Assembly: GCA_012727825.1 (NCBI GenBank)
Contig: JAAYGH010000079.1
Span: 1 to 15,421, forward strand
Origin: Trueperella sp.
GTDB lineage: Bacteria; Actinomycetota; Actinomycetes; Actinomycetales; Actinomycetaceae
Direction: 5' to 3'
DNA: 15,421 bases
Both the position numbers and the translations under genes were made by a program. Positions within the stretch are counted from its first letter, which is position 1. Each line of letters begins with the position of its first letter. Of this stretch, positions 1-8,110 are shown piece by piece. The notes under the pieces were generated by a model. The model was not told the origin of the DNA. It worked only from the letters and a program-made list of their open reading frames with translations, and made no database searches.

Positions 1-1018
1 CATCTTGGCCGCCCGAAAGGTGAGGTCAAACCCGAATTTTCACTCGCACCCATTGTTGAACGCCTCAGTGAACTGCTTGGCAAGGACGTCAAGCTGGCAG
101 AGGACACCGTGGGCGAATCTGCGAAGTCCCTCACAGCTGGCATGAAGAACGGCGACGTCGTCGTCCTTGAAAACGTTCGATTCGATCCGCGTGAAGATTC
201 CAAGGTCGACGCCGAGCGCGAGGAACTCGCCAAGGAGTACGCAGCTCTGGCTGACGCATTCGTCTCCGATGGCTTCGGTGTAGTACATCGCAAGCAGGCT
301 TCGGTGTACGACATCGCGAAGGAACTGCCGTCCGCAGCAGGCGAGCTCGTGTTCAAAGAGATTGACTCGCTATCGAAGGCCACGAACGATCCGGCCCGAC
401 CATACATCGTGGTTCTTGGAGGATCGAAGGTCTCGGACAAGCTCGGCGTGATTGAGAACTTGCTTGAGAAGGCTGATCGTCTTCTTATCGGTGGAGGCAT
501 GGCCTACACCTTCATGAAGGCACAGGGCAATGAGGTTGGGACCTCGCTTCTCGAAGAGGACTTCGTGGAGAAGGCGGCAGAGTACCTGAAGAAGGCGAAA
601 GAAACCGGCGTCGAGATTCTTCTGCCATCAGACAACGTCACCTCGCCACGCTTCGACGCCGATGCTCCTGCGTCCATCTATGACACGGGCGCAATGCCCG
701 AAGGAGAAATGGGCCTCGATATCGGTCCCGCTACCCGGGCGCGATACGCAGAGGCGATTGCCAACTCGAAGACCGTCGTGTGGAACGGCCATGGGCGTTT
801 TCGAATTCCCTGCATTTTCGAAGGGCACTGCAGCCATTGCCGAGGCGATGGAGAATGCAGAGAGCTACTCGATTGTCGGTGGCGGAGATTCGGCCGCAGC
901 CGTACGTATCCTCGGTTTCGATGAAACCAAATTTGATCATATTTCCACCGGTGGTGGCGCTTCTCTCGAATTCCTCGAGGGCAAGAAGCTCCCTGGTATT
1001 ACAGTTCTGGAGGACTAA
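1..1018 (+). CDS. pgk: Phosphoglycerate kinase, 5' end outside window, apparent frameshift near 790
   Basis: Glycolytic enzyme that transfers a phosphate from 1,3-bisphosphoglycerate to ADP, in the cytosol. The visible part starts at the substrate-binding HLGRPKG motif, about 60 residues into a normal Pgk. It continues through ENVRF, an HRKQAS segment, GGSKVSDK and GGGMAYTF. Up to position 789 the protein is in frame 1 and ends in WNG. The family then expects [13 protein letters not shown], but from 791 on this is found in frame 2 ([12 protein letters not shown], then GGGDSAAAV and [14 protein letters not shown]), ending at TAA 1016-1018. The sequence GGCCATGGGC looks like GGCCCGATGGGC with two bases lost, which removes the proline codon. 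Frame 1 itself stops at 922-924 after unrelated residues, losing the C-terminal nucleotide-binding elements. Pgk is normally essential, so a sequencing or assembly error is my first guess and a real pseudogene the second. The stop overlaps the tpiA start by one base, so the two are probably co-transcribed. Confidence 0.95.
787..796 (+). other. Site of 2-base frameshift in pgk
   Basis: Reading frame moves from frame 1 (TGG AAC GGC) to frame 2 (ATG GGC GTT TTC) at this point. Family conservation predicts W-N-G-P-M-G-V; here the P codon and two net bases are missing. There is no homopolymer run at the site, so it is not the usual homopolymer miscall. A +1 ribosomal slip would restore the frame but would still lack the conserved proline. 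Confidence 0.85.
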
Positions 1019-1794
1019 TGACACGCACACCTTTGATGGCTGGCAACTGGAAGATGAACCTCGATCACCTCGAGGCCATCTCGCTGGTTCAGAAGCTGGC
1101 ACTGACGCTCAAGGATCTCAAGCACGATTACACGACCACGGAAGCCGCCGTCATCGTGCCGTTCACAGATATCCGCTCGGTCCAGACGCTCATCGACTCT
1201 GAAGAGTTCGAGCTGGCTTACGGAGCGCAGGACGTGTCGGTTCAGGACTCGGGTGCATACACCGGCGAGATCTCGACCAGCATGCTGTCGAAGCTCGGTT
1301 GTTCATACGTGGTTGTGGGCCACTCTGAGAGGCGCGAATACCACGGAGAGTCGAATGAGCTCGTTGGCCAGAAGGCCAAGAAGGTTCTCGACGCCGGCAT
1401 GGTTCCGATCATGTGCTGTGGTGAGGCGCTGGAAGTCCGCAAGGAGGGTCAGCAGGTAGAGTTTGTGCTTGGCCAGATTGACGAGATGCTCTCGGGCCTC
1501 ACGGCTGAGGAAGTCGCCACATCGGTCATTGCCTATGAGCCTATTTGGGCCATCGGCACCGGCGAGGTCGCAACACCGGACGATGCTCAGGAAGTCTGTG
1601 GCGCGATCCGACGTAAGGTTGCCGAACTAGACGACGACGCCACGGCGGAGGCGGTGCGCATCCAGTACGGTGGCTCGGGCAAGTCCTCAAACATCAAGGA
1701 CATCATGGCTCAGCCGGACGTCGACGGGGCACTTGTTGGTGGCGCTTCACTCGACGCGGATGAGTTCGCAAAGATTGTGACCTTCCAGGCGTAG
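1018..1794 (+). CDS. tpiA: Triosephosphate isomerase
   Basis: Interconverts dihydroxyacetone phosphate and glyceraldehyde 3-phosphate in the cytosol, as a TIM-barrel dimer. The 258-residue protein has the normal length (about 250-260). It shows the N-terminal GNWKMN motif (Asn10, Lys12), the catalytic His102 in GHSERR, the catalytic Glu174 in [11 protein letters not shown] (the last residues being the mobile lid loop), and the phosphate-binding YGGS near 217-220. The residue after YGGS is Gly, where most TIMs have Val (YGGSVK); the rest of the motif is intact. The ATG at 1018 overlaps the pgk stop (TAATG), and TGGAGG lies 4 bases upstream, so the start is well supported and translation is probably coupled to pgk. 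A strong hairpin follows 20 bases after the stop. Confidence 0.98.
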   Translation: MTRTPLMAGNWKMNLDHLEAISLVQKLALTLKDLKHDYTTTEAAVIVPFTDIRSVQTLIDSEEFELAYGAQDVSVQDSGAYTGEISTSMLSKLGCSYVVVGHSERREYHGESNELVGQKAKKVLDAGMVPIMCCGEALEVRKEGQQVEFVLGQIDEMLSGLTAEEVATSVIAYEPIWAIGTGEVATPDDAQEVCGAIRRKVAELDDDATAEAVRIQYGGSGKSSNIKDIMAQPDVDGALVGGASLDADEFAKIVTFQA

Positions 1795-1814
1795 TCCGAG
1801 ATAGGCTTCACACG

Positions 1815-1851
1815 CGTGAGGGGGACGGGGTTTCGATCCGTCCCCCTCACG
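1815..1851 (+). terminator. Hairpin terminator after tpiA
   Basis: A 14-bp perfect stem (1815-1828 pairs with 1838-1851, G-rich arm then C-rich arm) encloses a 9-base loop. No clear U-run follows, which is common for actinobacterial terminators. It lies just after the tpiA stop and upstream of secG, so it probably ends or attenuates the pgk-tpiA transcript. Confidence 0.75.
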
Positions 1852-1869
1852 TGCTATAGACTTGGCAGG

Positions 1870-1875
1870 TATACT
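1870..1875 (+). promoter_or_regulatory. Candidate -10 element for secG
   Basis: TATACT matches the -10 consensus in 5 of 6 positions and lies after the tpiA terminator, about 33 bases before the secG start. I could not find a convincing -35 element at the right distance, so this is only a candidate. Confidence 0.3.
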
Positions 1876-1907
1876 TTTCGCCCCTTGTGAATGGACAGTG
1901 ATTCATC

Positions 1908-2153
1908 GTGGACGTGCTTCTCGTCATCAGCGTCATTCTGCTCGTGATCTCGAGCCTTCTGCTTGTCGGCTCGATTCTGCTTCACAAGGGCCGTGGTGGC
2001 GGCGTCTCGGATGCATTTGGTGGAGGCATCTCTACCTCGATGCGTTCGTCGGGTGTGGCTGAACGCAACCTCAACCGCATCACTGTGGGCGTGGCACTCG
2101 TATGGACGCTGTCGGTCGTCTTCATTGGCCTCATTACGAAGGTGACGTCCTAA
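1908..2153 (+). CDS. secG: Preprotein translocase subunit SecG
   Basis: Small membrane subunit of the SecYEG channel that assists protein export. The 81-residue protein has two hydrophobic segments, about residues 3-24 and 56-77. Between them is the Gly-rich LLHKGRGGGVSDAFGGG loop, close to the loop typical of actinobacterial SecG. The start is GTG at 1908; no in-frame ATG lies near it, and the ribosome-binding site (GGACAG, some 10 bases upstream) is weak. The position after pgk-tpiA is the conserved actinobacterial one. The tpiA terminator suggests partly separate transcription, perhaps from the -10-like TATACT at 1870. The gene faces opcA and is closed by the hairpin at 2198-2231. Confidence 0.93.
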   Translation: MDVLLVISVILLVISSLLLVGSILLHKGRGGGVSDAFGGGISTSMRSSGVAERNLNRITVGVALVWTLSVVFIGLITKVTS

Positions 2154-2168
2154 ACGAACTGCACCGCT

Positions 2169-2183
2169 GAGAACCCGGTTCTC
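2169..2183. repeat. Small inverted repeat between secG and the shared terminator
   Basis: GAGAACC, one C, then GGTTCTC: a 7-bp perfect inverted repeat 15 bases after the secG stop. The one-base centre makes it a poor RNA hairpin and a better candidate for a protein-binding palindrome, but no function can be assigned. Confidence 0.4.
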
Positions 2184-2197
2184 GGAACTCAAGATTT

Positions 2198-2231
2198 CTA
2201 AAAGGCGCGCCCGTGTGGGCGCGCCTTTTAG
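2198..2231. terminator. Bidirectional terminator between convergent secG and opcA
   Basis: A perfect 15-bp stem (CTAAAAGGCGCGCCC at 2198-2212 pairs with 2217-2231) has a GTGT loop. A GC-rich core is flanked by AAAA on one side and TTTT on the other, giving a short U-run in the transcript in either direction. It lies 44 bases after secG and 21 bases after the end of opcA on the other strand, so it can serve both. Confidence 0.9.
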
Positions 2232-2252
2232 GTTCCCAGCGTGTGCAGCCCA

Positions 2253-3179
2253 CTAATTGACGAGTGGGAGCCCCTCTTGGATGACATCGGCGAACTCCAG
2301 ATCATCATTGATGGTGCGGAGCTCTTCAATGAGTTGTGCCTGTAGCGTGCGCATCGGCATCGCGACTTGGAGGTCGGAGCGCCCTGGACGGGACAGAATC
2401 GCAACGTCACCATCGTGTGGCCGAGTGATCGACAGGGCCCCGGATTCGCGGTGCATTGCCACCGAGTAAATGCCTGCGGAATCGCAATGTTCGAGGTGTA
2501 CTGGAACGCCAAGGCGTAATGCGAGCCAACCCGCGAGCAGATTCGAGCCGCCACGGTTGGAATTACCGTGCACCTCCACAGACGTCACCTTTTCATGTGG
2601 CGCCTCGTTGAGAAGCGCGGCGAGCTGAGACCGCCAAATTGTGATGCCCGCCCAAGTGAGGTCGGTGTCGCCGAGCTGGCGGTTCTGCGCGAGAGCGGTC
2701 AGGCTTGCTACCGGGTTACGTGTCGCATTTGCATTCGTTATGCGACGTGAGGAAACCTTGCCCAGTCCGCTCTTCGACGGATTTTTTGGAGCCTCTTGAA
2801 CCCACCACGTAAACACGGGAGCTTCCGGCAGAAGGAGTGGCAATACCAGCGAGACTTTATTTACACCGGCGCCATTATACGGGCGTAGAATAACGACCTC
2901 CGCGAGGCCAACCTTCTCTGCGTGCATGAGCTCGGCGTCAAGCCGTGGCGCGCCACCGTCGTCGTCAGACGGGGCATCAGGCAGGAGTATGATGATGCGT
3001 AACGGGTGAGCCTGCGCCACGTCAATGGCGGATTCGGATACCGCGCGCACGCCCTCGTCGTCCTTCACGACGGCGACGAGGTTGAGTACCTTGCCGAGCG
3101 CACTGGAGCCACCGTCGCCGCGCAAGCGTTCAAGTTCTCGGGCTGTCTGAGCAGATGTCGTATTCGTCAGTGTTGTCAT
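2253..3179 (-). CDS. opcA: Glucose-6-phosphate dehydrogenase assembly protein OpcA
   Basis: Partner protein needed for full activity or assembly of Zwf in cyanobacteria and actinobacteria; it is not itself an enzyme. The 308-residue product matches the family's usual size of about 300-330. Recognisable stretches are VLPLLLPEAPVFTWW (about 112-126), the SRRITNA segment (about 144-150), the DLTWAGITIWRSQLAALLN helix, and the C-terminal NRGGSNLLAGWLALRLGVPV region. ATG at 3179 has an excellent AGGAGGT ribosome-binding site whose bases overlap the zwf stop; the gap to zwf is 9 bases, so the two are co-transcribed and the proteins probably made together. It is the last gene of the cluster. In many actinobacteria pgl (devB) follows it; here the terminator follows directly. 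Confidence 0.93.
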   Translation of the reverse strand: MTTLTNTTSAQTARELERLRGDGGSSALGKVLNLVAVVKDDEGVRAVSESAIDVAQAHPLRIIILLPDAPSDDDGGAPRLDAELMHAEKVGLAEVVILRPYNGAGVNKVSLVLPLLLPEAPVFTWWVQEAPKNPSKSGLGKVSSRRITNANATRNPVASLTALAQNRQLGDTDLTWAGITIWRSQLAALLNEAPHEKVTSVEVHGNSNRGGSNLLAGWLALRLGVPVHLEHCDSAGIYSVAMHRESGALSITRPHDGDVAILSRPGRSDLQVAMPMRTLQAQLIEELRTINDDLEFADVIQEGLPLVN

Positions 3180-3188
3180 CGTGACCTC

Positions 3189-4721
3189 CTACGGCCTGCG
3201 CCAAGCGCGACCGTCTTGCGCGAGCATCTCATCGGATGCGTGCGGTCCCCACGAGCCGGGCTCGTATGTTTCGATCGGGCGGTTGGCATTCTCCCAGTAA
3301 TTCGTAACCTGATCGATGAGCTTCCACGAAAGTTCAACCTCTGCTTGTTGTGGAAAAAGCGGCGGATCGCCGAGCAGGACGTCGAGGATGAGCCGTTCAT
3401 ACGCCTCGGGCGCATACTCGGTAAATGCGTGGCCGTAACCGAAGTCCATTGTCACATCGCGAAGCAACATTTGGGCTCCGGGCACCTTCGAGCCAAATCG
3501 AATCGTGACGCCTTCATCCGGTTGGATGCGGATCACGAGCGTGTTTGAGCCCATCGCGGCGGTTTGCTCGTCAGCGAACGGTAAGAACGGCGGTCGCCTA
3601 AATTCGAGAGCAACCTCCGTCACACGGCGTCCTAGTCGCTTACCTGCTCGCAGATAAAACGGCACGCCCGCCCAGCGACGGGTGTCAATTCCCAAGCGAA
3701 GCGCTGCGTACGTATCGGTGCGTGAGTCGGGTGCAACGCCATCTTCGTCCATGTAGGCCTTGACGAACGAACCACCCTGCCAGCCGCCCGTATACTGCGC
3801 AAACACCGAGGAATCCTCGGGCGTGCCAAACAGATGGGTGGCTTTGAGGACTTTTTCTTTCTCTCTGCGCAGCGCGTCCGCATCAAACGACGTGGGCTCT
3901 TCCATCGCTGTGAGTGCAAGTAATTGGAACAAGTGATTTTGCAGGACGTCGCGAGCTGCTCCGACGCCGTCGTAATACCCGGCACGCGAGCCGATACCGA
4001 TGTCCTCTGCCATAGTTATTTGCACGTGGTTCACGTGAGCGTTGTTCCAAATAGGCTCAAAGAGTTCATTTGCAAAGCGCAACGCAAGGATATTTTGGAC
4101 AGTTTCTTTTCCAAGGTAGTGATCGATTCGGAAAATTGATTCGGGCTCGAACACGTTTGCAACAACCGCATCGAGTTCTCGCGCCGACTCAAGGTCGTGG
4201 CCGAACGGCTTCTCGATCACCACGCGACGCCAGCCCGAATCCTGTTTATCGAGGCCTGCATTTTCGAGCTCGACCAAGACCTTCGGAAAGAGACCGGGAG
4301 GGATTGCGAGGTAGAACGCGTAATTACCACCGGTTCCCCGTTCCTTCTCGGCACGGGTCAGTTCATCTTTCAGCGTGCGGAATGTTTCGGGGGAGTCATA
4401 GTCGCCCTGCACTTCTCGGAAGCCCGCCATCAATTGGCTGAGCGTCGTCTCGTCGATGCCCGTCTTTGCGCCCTCACGGATCGCGTCCTCCACCCACACG
4501 GAAAGGTCATCGATGCCCTTTTTCGGGCGCGCCACTCCGATAAGCGTGAACGACGCCGGCAGCAGGCCGCGGTGGGAAAGGTCGTAGATCGCGGGAAGAA
4601 TTTTGGTTCTTGACAAATCGCCCGTAATGCCAAACAGCACCAGGCCATTGGGGCTGGCAACACGTTGAATACGCGTGTCGGCATCCGAGATTAGCGGATT
4701 AATCCACTCGTTGGTGTCCAT
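3189..4721 (-). CDS. zwf: Glucose-6-phosphate 1-dehydrogenase
   Basis: Oxidises glucose 6-phosphate to 6-phosphoglucono-lactone with NADP+, the first and controlling step of the oxidative pentose phosphate pathway. The 510-residue length is normal. The nucleotide-binding GITGDLSRTK lies at about 31-40 (GxxGDLxxxK), EKPFGHD at 170-176, and the substrate/catalytic signature RIDHYLGKE at 198-206; the C-terminal beta+alpha domain runs to the end. ATG at 4721 has AAGGTGG about 6 bases upstream. It is followed within 9 bases by opcA, its activator. A terminator-like hairpin in the 81-base gap upstream separates it from tal, so zwf-opcA may depend on read-through or on a local promoter that I could not identify. 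Confidence 0.98.
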   Translation of the reverse strand: MDTNEWINPLISDADTRIQRVASPNGLVLFGITGDLSRTKILPAIYDLSHRGLLPASFTLIGVARPKKGIDDLSVWVEDAIREGAKTGIDETTLSQLMAGFREVQGDYDSPETFRTLKDELTRAEKERGTGGNYAFYLAIPPGLFPKVLVELENAGLDKQDSGWRRVVIEKPFGHDLESARELDAVVANVFEPESIFRIDHYLGKETVQNILALRFANELFEPIWNNAHVNHVQITMAEDIGIGSRAGYYDGVGAARDVLQNHLFQLLALTAMEEPTSFDADALRREKEKVLKATHLFGTPEDSSVFAQYTGGWQGGSFVKAYMDEDGVAPDSRTDTYAALRLGIDTRRWAGVPFYLRAGKRLGRRVTEVALEFRRPPFLPFADEQTAAMGSNTLVIRIQPDEGVTIRFGSKVPGAQMLLRDVTMDFGYGHAFTEYAPEAYERLILDVLLGDPPLFPQQAEVELSWKLIDQVTNYWENANRPIETYEPGSWGPHASDEMLAQDGRAWRRP

Positions 4722-4745
4722 GTATTTCCACCTTGATGGTCTGAG

Positions 4746-4781
4746 TAAAAAGCAGGGTGGCCCGTTTCCGAGCCACCCTGC
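4746..4781 (-). terminator. Rho-independent-type terminator between tal and zwf
   Basis: On the - strand a perfect 10-bp stem (GCAGGGTGGC at 4781-4772 pairs with 4761-4752) with a 10-base loop is followed by TTTTT, the classic layout. It sits 21 bases after the tal stop and about 30 bases before the zwf ATG. It probably reduces transcription from tkt-tal into zwf-opcA. Confidence 0.8.
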
Positions 4782-4802
4782 CGTACGTGCAGTTTACAAC
4801 GT

Positions 4803-5906
4803 TTACGAATTCATTGCGTCTTGCACAGTTTGGATGAGATCCTCCCAGGATTGTTCGAACTTCTCGACGCCCTCGTCCTCGAGTTGCTTCGTGACGTCGG
4901 CGAAATCAATGCCAAGCAACACGATATGGTCGATCGTGTTCTTGCCAGACTTCACGTTCGGACGAAGCGTGTCGCCACCGTCAAAATTCGCGTGATCTTT
5001 CGTTGCCCACAAGGTGTTTTCCGGCATGGTATTCACCACGTGAGTGGAGACCAGTTGGTCCACGTAAAGCGTGGGGGAGTAGTCGGGGTTCTTCACGCCG
5101 GTGGATGCCCACAGCGGCCTCTGAACGTTCGCACCTTCATCAGCCAGATCGCGGAATCGCAGTGACTCCTCGAAATGCTCCAGGTAGGCCGCATATGCGT
5201 TGCGAGCGTTGGCCACTCCAGCCTTCCCACGCATGTCAAGCGCGCTAGGGCCACCGATCTTCTCGAGACGTGCGTCGACTTCCGTGTCCACACGGGAGAC
5301 GAAGAACGATGCCACCGAATGGATTTCGCTCAGGTCAAGCCCCTTCTTCTGGGCCTGTTCTAGGCCCGTCAGATAGGCGTCCACAACCTCTTCGTAGCGC
5401 TCCACCGAGAAGATGAGCGTGACGTTAACAGAGATACCATCCGCAATCGCGTCGCGGATCGCTGGAAGACCAGCTTTTGTTGCCGGAATCTTGATCATCG
5501 CGTTCGGGCGATCGACCTTGGCCCACAATTCCTTAGCCTGTTCGTAGGTGGGGACGGTGTTGTGTGCCAGACGAGGATCAACCTCGATCGACACACGGCC
5601 GTCGTAGCCACCCGTTGCCGCGTAAATATCTGTGAACAGATCACAGGCACGGCGAACGTCGTCAGTGGTCAGTTCGGTGATGATATCTTCAGCGTTCTTT
5701 CCTTCTTCGGCTAGTCGCTTGACGTCCTCCCGGTAATCATCCGAGCCCGAAATCGCTGCCTGGAAAATTGACGGGTTCGTGGTCACGCCTACCACTGCGT
5801 GATTATGGACGAGATCTTCCAGATTGCCCGAGTTCAGGCGCTGCCGTGAGAGGTCATCGAGCCAGATCGAGACCCCTAGATCAGATAGTTGGTGAAGTTT
5901 GCTCAT
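4803..5906 (-). CDS. tal: Transaldolase
   Basis: Transfers a dihydroxyacetone unit between sedoheptulose 7-phosphate and glyceraldehyde 3-phosphate in the non-oxidative pentose phosphate pathway. The 367-residue form is of the long actinobacterial type. Motifs are [16 protein letters not shown] (about 40-55), SIEVDPRLA (about 106-114) and [17 protein letters not shown], in which Lys139 is the predicted Schiff-base lysine. I place the start at ATG 5906 because TAGGAG lies 5 bases ahead of it. The in-frame GTG two codons earlier would overlap that ribosome-binding site. The gap to the tkt stop is 8 bases, so tkt and tal are co-transcribed. A terminator-like hairpin follows. Confidence 0.97.
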   Translation of the reverse strand: MSKLHQLSDLGVSIWLDDLSRQRLNSGNLEDLVHNHAVVGVTTNPSIFQAAISGSDDYREDVKRLAEEGKNAEDIITELTTDDVRRACDLFTDIYAATGGYDGRVSIEVDPRLAHNTVPTYEQAKELWAKVDRPNAMIKIPATKAGLPAIRDAIADGISVNVTLIFSVERYEEVVDAYLTGLEQAQKKGLDLSEIHSVASFFVSRVDTEVDARLEKIGGPSALDMRGKAGVANARNAYAAYLEHFEESLRFRDLADEGANVQRPLWASTGVKNPDYSPTLYVDQLVSTHVVNTMPENTLWATKDHANFDGGDTLRPNVKSGKNTIDHIVLLGIDFADVTKQLEDEGVEKFEQSWEDLIQTVQDAMNS

Positions 5907-5917
5907 GTTCACTCCTA
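5904..5917 (-). promoter_or_regulatory. Ribosome-binding site deciding the tal start
   Basis: TAGGAG (5917-5912), a 5-base spacer, then ATG (5906-5904). The upstream in-frame GTG (5912-5910) shares a base with the motif and has no spacer, so the ATG is preferred. The TAG of this motif is also the tkt stop codon. Confidence 0.75.
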
Positions 5918-8011
5918 CTTCGTTGCGGCTTCGATGGATTCTTTGGCATTCTTCACGACATTCTCGGCGTTGATGCCGTACTTGTCGAGAAGGAGCGCAC
6001 CCGCAGCGGACTCACCGTAGTGGTCAATGCCAATCGTGCGACCGGCGTCGCCAACAATGCCCTTCCAGCCGAACGTCGCGCCCGCCTCGATCGAGACACG
6101 AGCCTTAACGTCGGATGGGATGACGGATTCGCGGTAAGCCTCATCCTGATCGTTGAACCACTCGAGACACGGCATGGACACGACGCGGGCGCCGATACCT
6201 TCCTTCGCGAGTTCTTCACGTGCGTCGAGTGCGACGGAGACTTCTGAGCCGGTTGCGATAAGTACGACGTCGACTTCCTCGGCATCTGCCAGGACGTACC
6301 CGCCCTTGAGAACGCCTTCTGCACTCGCCAAGGTGTCTGCAGTCGCTTCGCCGTCACCGCGTGCTGGAATCGGGAGGTTCTGACGGGACAGCACGATGCC
6401 TGCGGCGCGGTCGGTGCGCTCAAGGATGCCTCGCCACGCCTGGGCGGTCTCGTTCGCGTCTGCCGGGCGGACCATGTCCAGACCGGGGATTGCGCGATAA
6501 GACCACAGGTGCTCGATCGGCTGGTGGGTGGGGCCGTCTTCGCCCACGCCCACCGAATCGTGCGTCCATACGAAGATCGACGATGCCTTCATGAGGCCAG
6601 CGAGGCGAACTGCCGGGCGCATGTAATCGGCGAACACGAAGAACGTTGCGCCGTACGCACGGGTCAGTCCATGAAGCGTAATACCGTTCACGATGGAGCC
6701 CATGGCATGTTCGCGAACACCGAAGTGGAGGTTGCGTCCGAATTTTTCACCAGGGAACATCTCCGATGAGCGCTTCTTGGGGAAGAACGACGGATAGCCA
6801 TCCATGATGGTGTTGTTCGAGCCAGCAAGATCAGCGGAGCCACCCCATAGTTCGGGCAGAACGTCTGCGATCGCGTTCAACACCTTGCCCGAGGCCGCGC
6901 GCGTTGCGAGCGAGGATCCAGCCTCGAAGACGGGGAGATTCTTTTCCCAACCATCCGGCAGCTCATGATCCACAATGCGGTCGAGTAGTGCCTTCTTCTC
7001 TGGATTTGCTTCAGCCCAGGCTTCGAACTTCTTCTCCCAGGCGTCGCGGTCACGCTTGCCGTTGGCAGCAGCCTGGGCGCGAGTGTGCTCGAGGACCTCA
7101 GGGTCAATGTGGAAAGACTTATCCGGATCCAGGCCGAGAATTTCTTTCGTGGCCCGAATCTCGTCGTCGCCAAGGGCAGAGCCGTGAGAAGCTCCGGTGT
7201 CCTGAGCGTTCGGTGCCGGCCACGCGATGATGGTGGACAGGCGAATGAAGGACGGCTTATCCGTGACCTTTTTAGCCTCTTCGAGGGCGTTGTACAGAGC
7301 CTCGACGTCCTCCTTGTAGTCGCCGTCGTTGACCCAGTCAACGTGCTGGGTGTGCCAGCCGTAGGCCTCGTAGCGCTTGGTGACGTCCTCCGAGAAGGCG
7401 ATCGAGGTGTCGTCCTCGATCGAAATACGGTTGTCGTCCCAGATAACGATGAGGTTGCCGAGTTCTTGTGTGCCCGCGAGCGAGGACGCCTCGGAGGTGA
7501 CGCCTTCCTGCATGCAGCCATCGCCGGCGATGACGTACACGAAATGATCGAAGGGGCTTTCGCCGTCTGCTGTATCAGGATCGAAAATGCCGTGGGAGCG
7601 CCGAGAACCCATCGCAATTCCGACAGCCGATGCAAGACCTTGCCCGAGCGGTCCGGTGGTGATTTCGACGCCCTTGGTGTGCCTGTATTCGGGGTGTCCG
7701 GGGGTGGCAGAGCCCTCGGTACGAAGTGCTGCGAGATCGTCCATCTCGAGGCCGTAGCCAGACAGGTAGAGCTGGACGTATTGGGTGAGCGAGGAGTGAC
7801 CGGCGGACAGTACGAAACGATCGCGGCCCAGCCACATGTCGTCGGTCGGATCGTTGCGCACGACCTTCTGGTAGAGCAGGTACGCAGCGGGAGCAAGCGA
7901 CATTGCCGTTCCCGGGTGACCATTACCAACCTTCTGGACTGCGTCAGCAGCGAGTGCGCGGGCGGTATCAACGGCCCTCTGATCCAACTCGCTCCATTCA
8001 AACGTCGTCAT
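5915..8011 (-). CDS. tkt: Transketolase
   Basis: Thiamine-diphosphate enzyme that moves two-carbon units between sugar phosphates, linking the pentose phosphate pathway with glycolysis. The 698 residues are normal for bacterial Tkt. Seen in order: [13 protein letters not shown] (about 29-41), [23 protein letters not shown], the ThDP/metal motif GDGCMQEG with WDDN about 30 residues on, then in the middle domain FGVREHAMG (ThDP-activating Glu) and [18 protein letters not shown], and a C-terminal domain with [13 protein letters not shown]. The start is set at ATG 8011, preceded at 7 bases by AAGGAG. The open frame runs 11 codons further upstream, to 8044, but that start has no such site and those residues are not family-like. 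First gene of the - strand cluster; divergent from xerD. Confidence 0.97.
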   Translation of the reverse strand: MTTFEWSELDQRAVDTARALAADAVQKVGNGHPGTAMSLAPAAYLLYQKVVRNDPTDDMWLGRDRFVLSAGHSSLTQYVQLYLSGYGLEMDDLAALRTEGSATPGHPEYRHTKGVEITTGPLGQGLASAVGIAMGSRRSHGIFDPDTADGESPFDHFVYVIAGDGCMQEGVTSEASSLAGTQELGNLIVIWDDNRISIEDDTSIAFSEDVTKRYEAYGWHTQHVDWVNDGDYKEDVEALYNALEEAKKVTDKPSFIRLSTIIAWPAPNAQDTGASHGSALGDDEIRATKEILGLDPDKSFHIDPEVLEHTRAQAAANGKRDRDAWEKKFEAWAEANPEKKALLDRIVDHELPDGWEKNLPVFEAGSSLATRAASGKVLNAIADVLPELWGGSADLAGSNNTIMDGYPSFFPKKRSSEMFPGEKFGRNLHFGVREHAMGSIVNGITLHGLTRAYGATFFVFADYMRPAVRLAGLMKASSIFVWTHDSVGVGEDGPTHQPIEHLWSYRAIPGLDMVRPADANETAQAWRGILERTDRAAGIVLSRQNLPIPARGDGEATADTLASAEGVLKGGYVLADAEEVDVVLIATGSEVSVALDAREELAKEGIGARVVSMPCLEWFNDQDEAYRESVIPSDVKARVSIEAGATFGWKGIVGDAGRTIGIDHYGESAAGALLLDKYGINAENVVKNAKESIEAATK

Positions 8012-8024
8012 GTATTTTCTCCTT
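8009..8024 (-). promoter_or_regulatory. Ribosome-binding site deciding the tkt start
   Basis: AAGGAG (8024-8019), a 7-base spacer, then ATG (8011-8009). This supports the shorter protein beginning MTTFEW over the upstream alternative at 8044. Confidence 0.75.
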
Positions 8025-8110
8025 ATACTTACGAGGGCACGCATTTATGTCTAATCACCGTGCCGATATGACCTAGCCTACTTTGTTAATCACAACGGAG
8101 ACGTGTCTCT
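8012..8110. promoter_or_regulatory. Divergent control region between tkt and xerD
   Basis: This 99-base gap must hold the start signals of both divergent genes. On the + strand TAGCCT (8074-8079) resembles a TAnnnT -10 element, 32 bases before the xerD ATG, and CGGAG (8096-8100) is a fair ribosome-binding site. On the - strand TTGTGA (8095-8090) could act as a -35 element for tkt, but I see no clean matching -10. A 13-base near-palindrome overlaps that -35 candidate. Confidence 0.4.
8083..8095. repeat. Near-palindrome in the tkt/xerD promoter region
   Basis: TTGTTA-A-TCACAA: the half-sites match in 5 of 6 positions as an inverted repeat (TTGTTA versus TTGTGA). Its place between divergent starts fits an operator, but the size and single mismatch also allow chance. 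Confidence 0.3.

Noticed and set aside
787..796. Programmed ribosomal frameshift in pgk
   Set aside because: No slippery run or downstream stem-loop is evident, and a +1 slip would still omit the conserved proline, so a deletion or sequence error is simpler.
3006..3548. 180-codon + strand open frame across opcA/zwf
   Set aside because: Antisense to two confidently identified genes and spanning their junction; no motif seen.
5907..5912. GTG start of tal two codons upstream of the ATG
   Set aside because: It would overlap the TAGGAG ribosome-binding site, leaving no spacer; the ATG at 5906 has an ideal 5-base spacer.
6877..8001. 374-codon - strand open frame overlapping tkt in another frame
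   Set aside because: Same strand as tkt but shifted frame; the residues are Arg/Ser/Thr-rich low-complexity, typical of an off-frame shadow.
7085..8071. 328-codon + strand open frame opposite tkt
   Set aside because: It lies wholly antisense to a full-length transketolase with all motifs; no recognisable domain and no family-like composition. High-GC codon bias leaves long open antisense frames.
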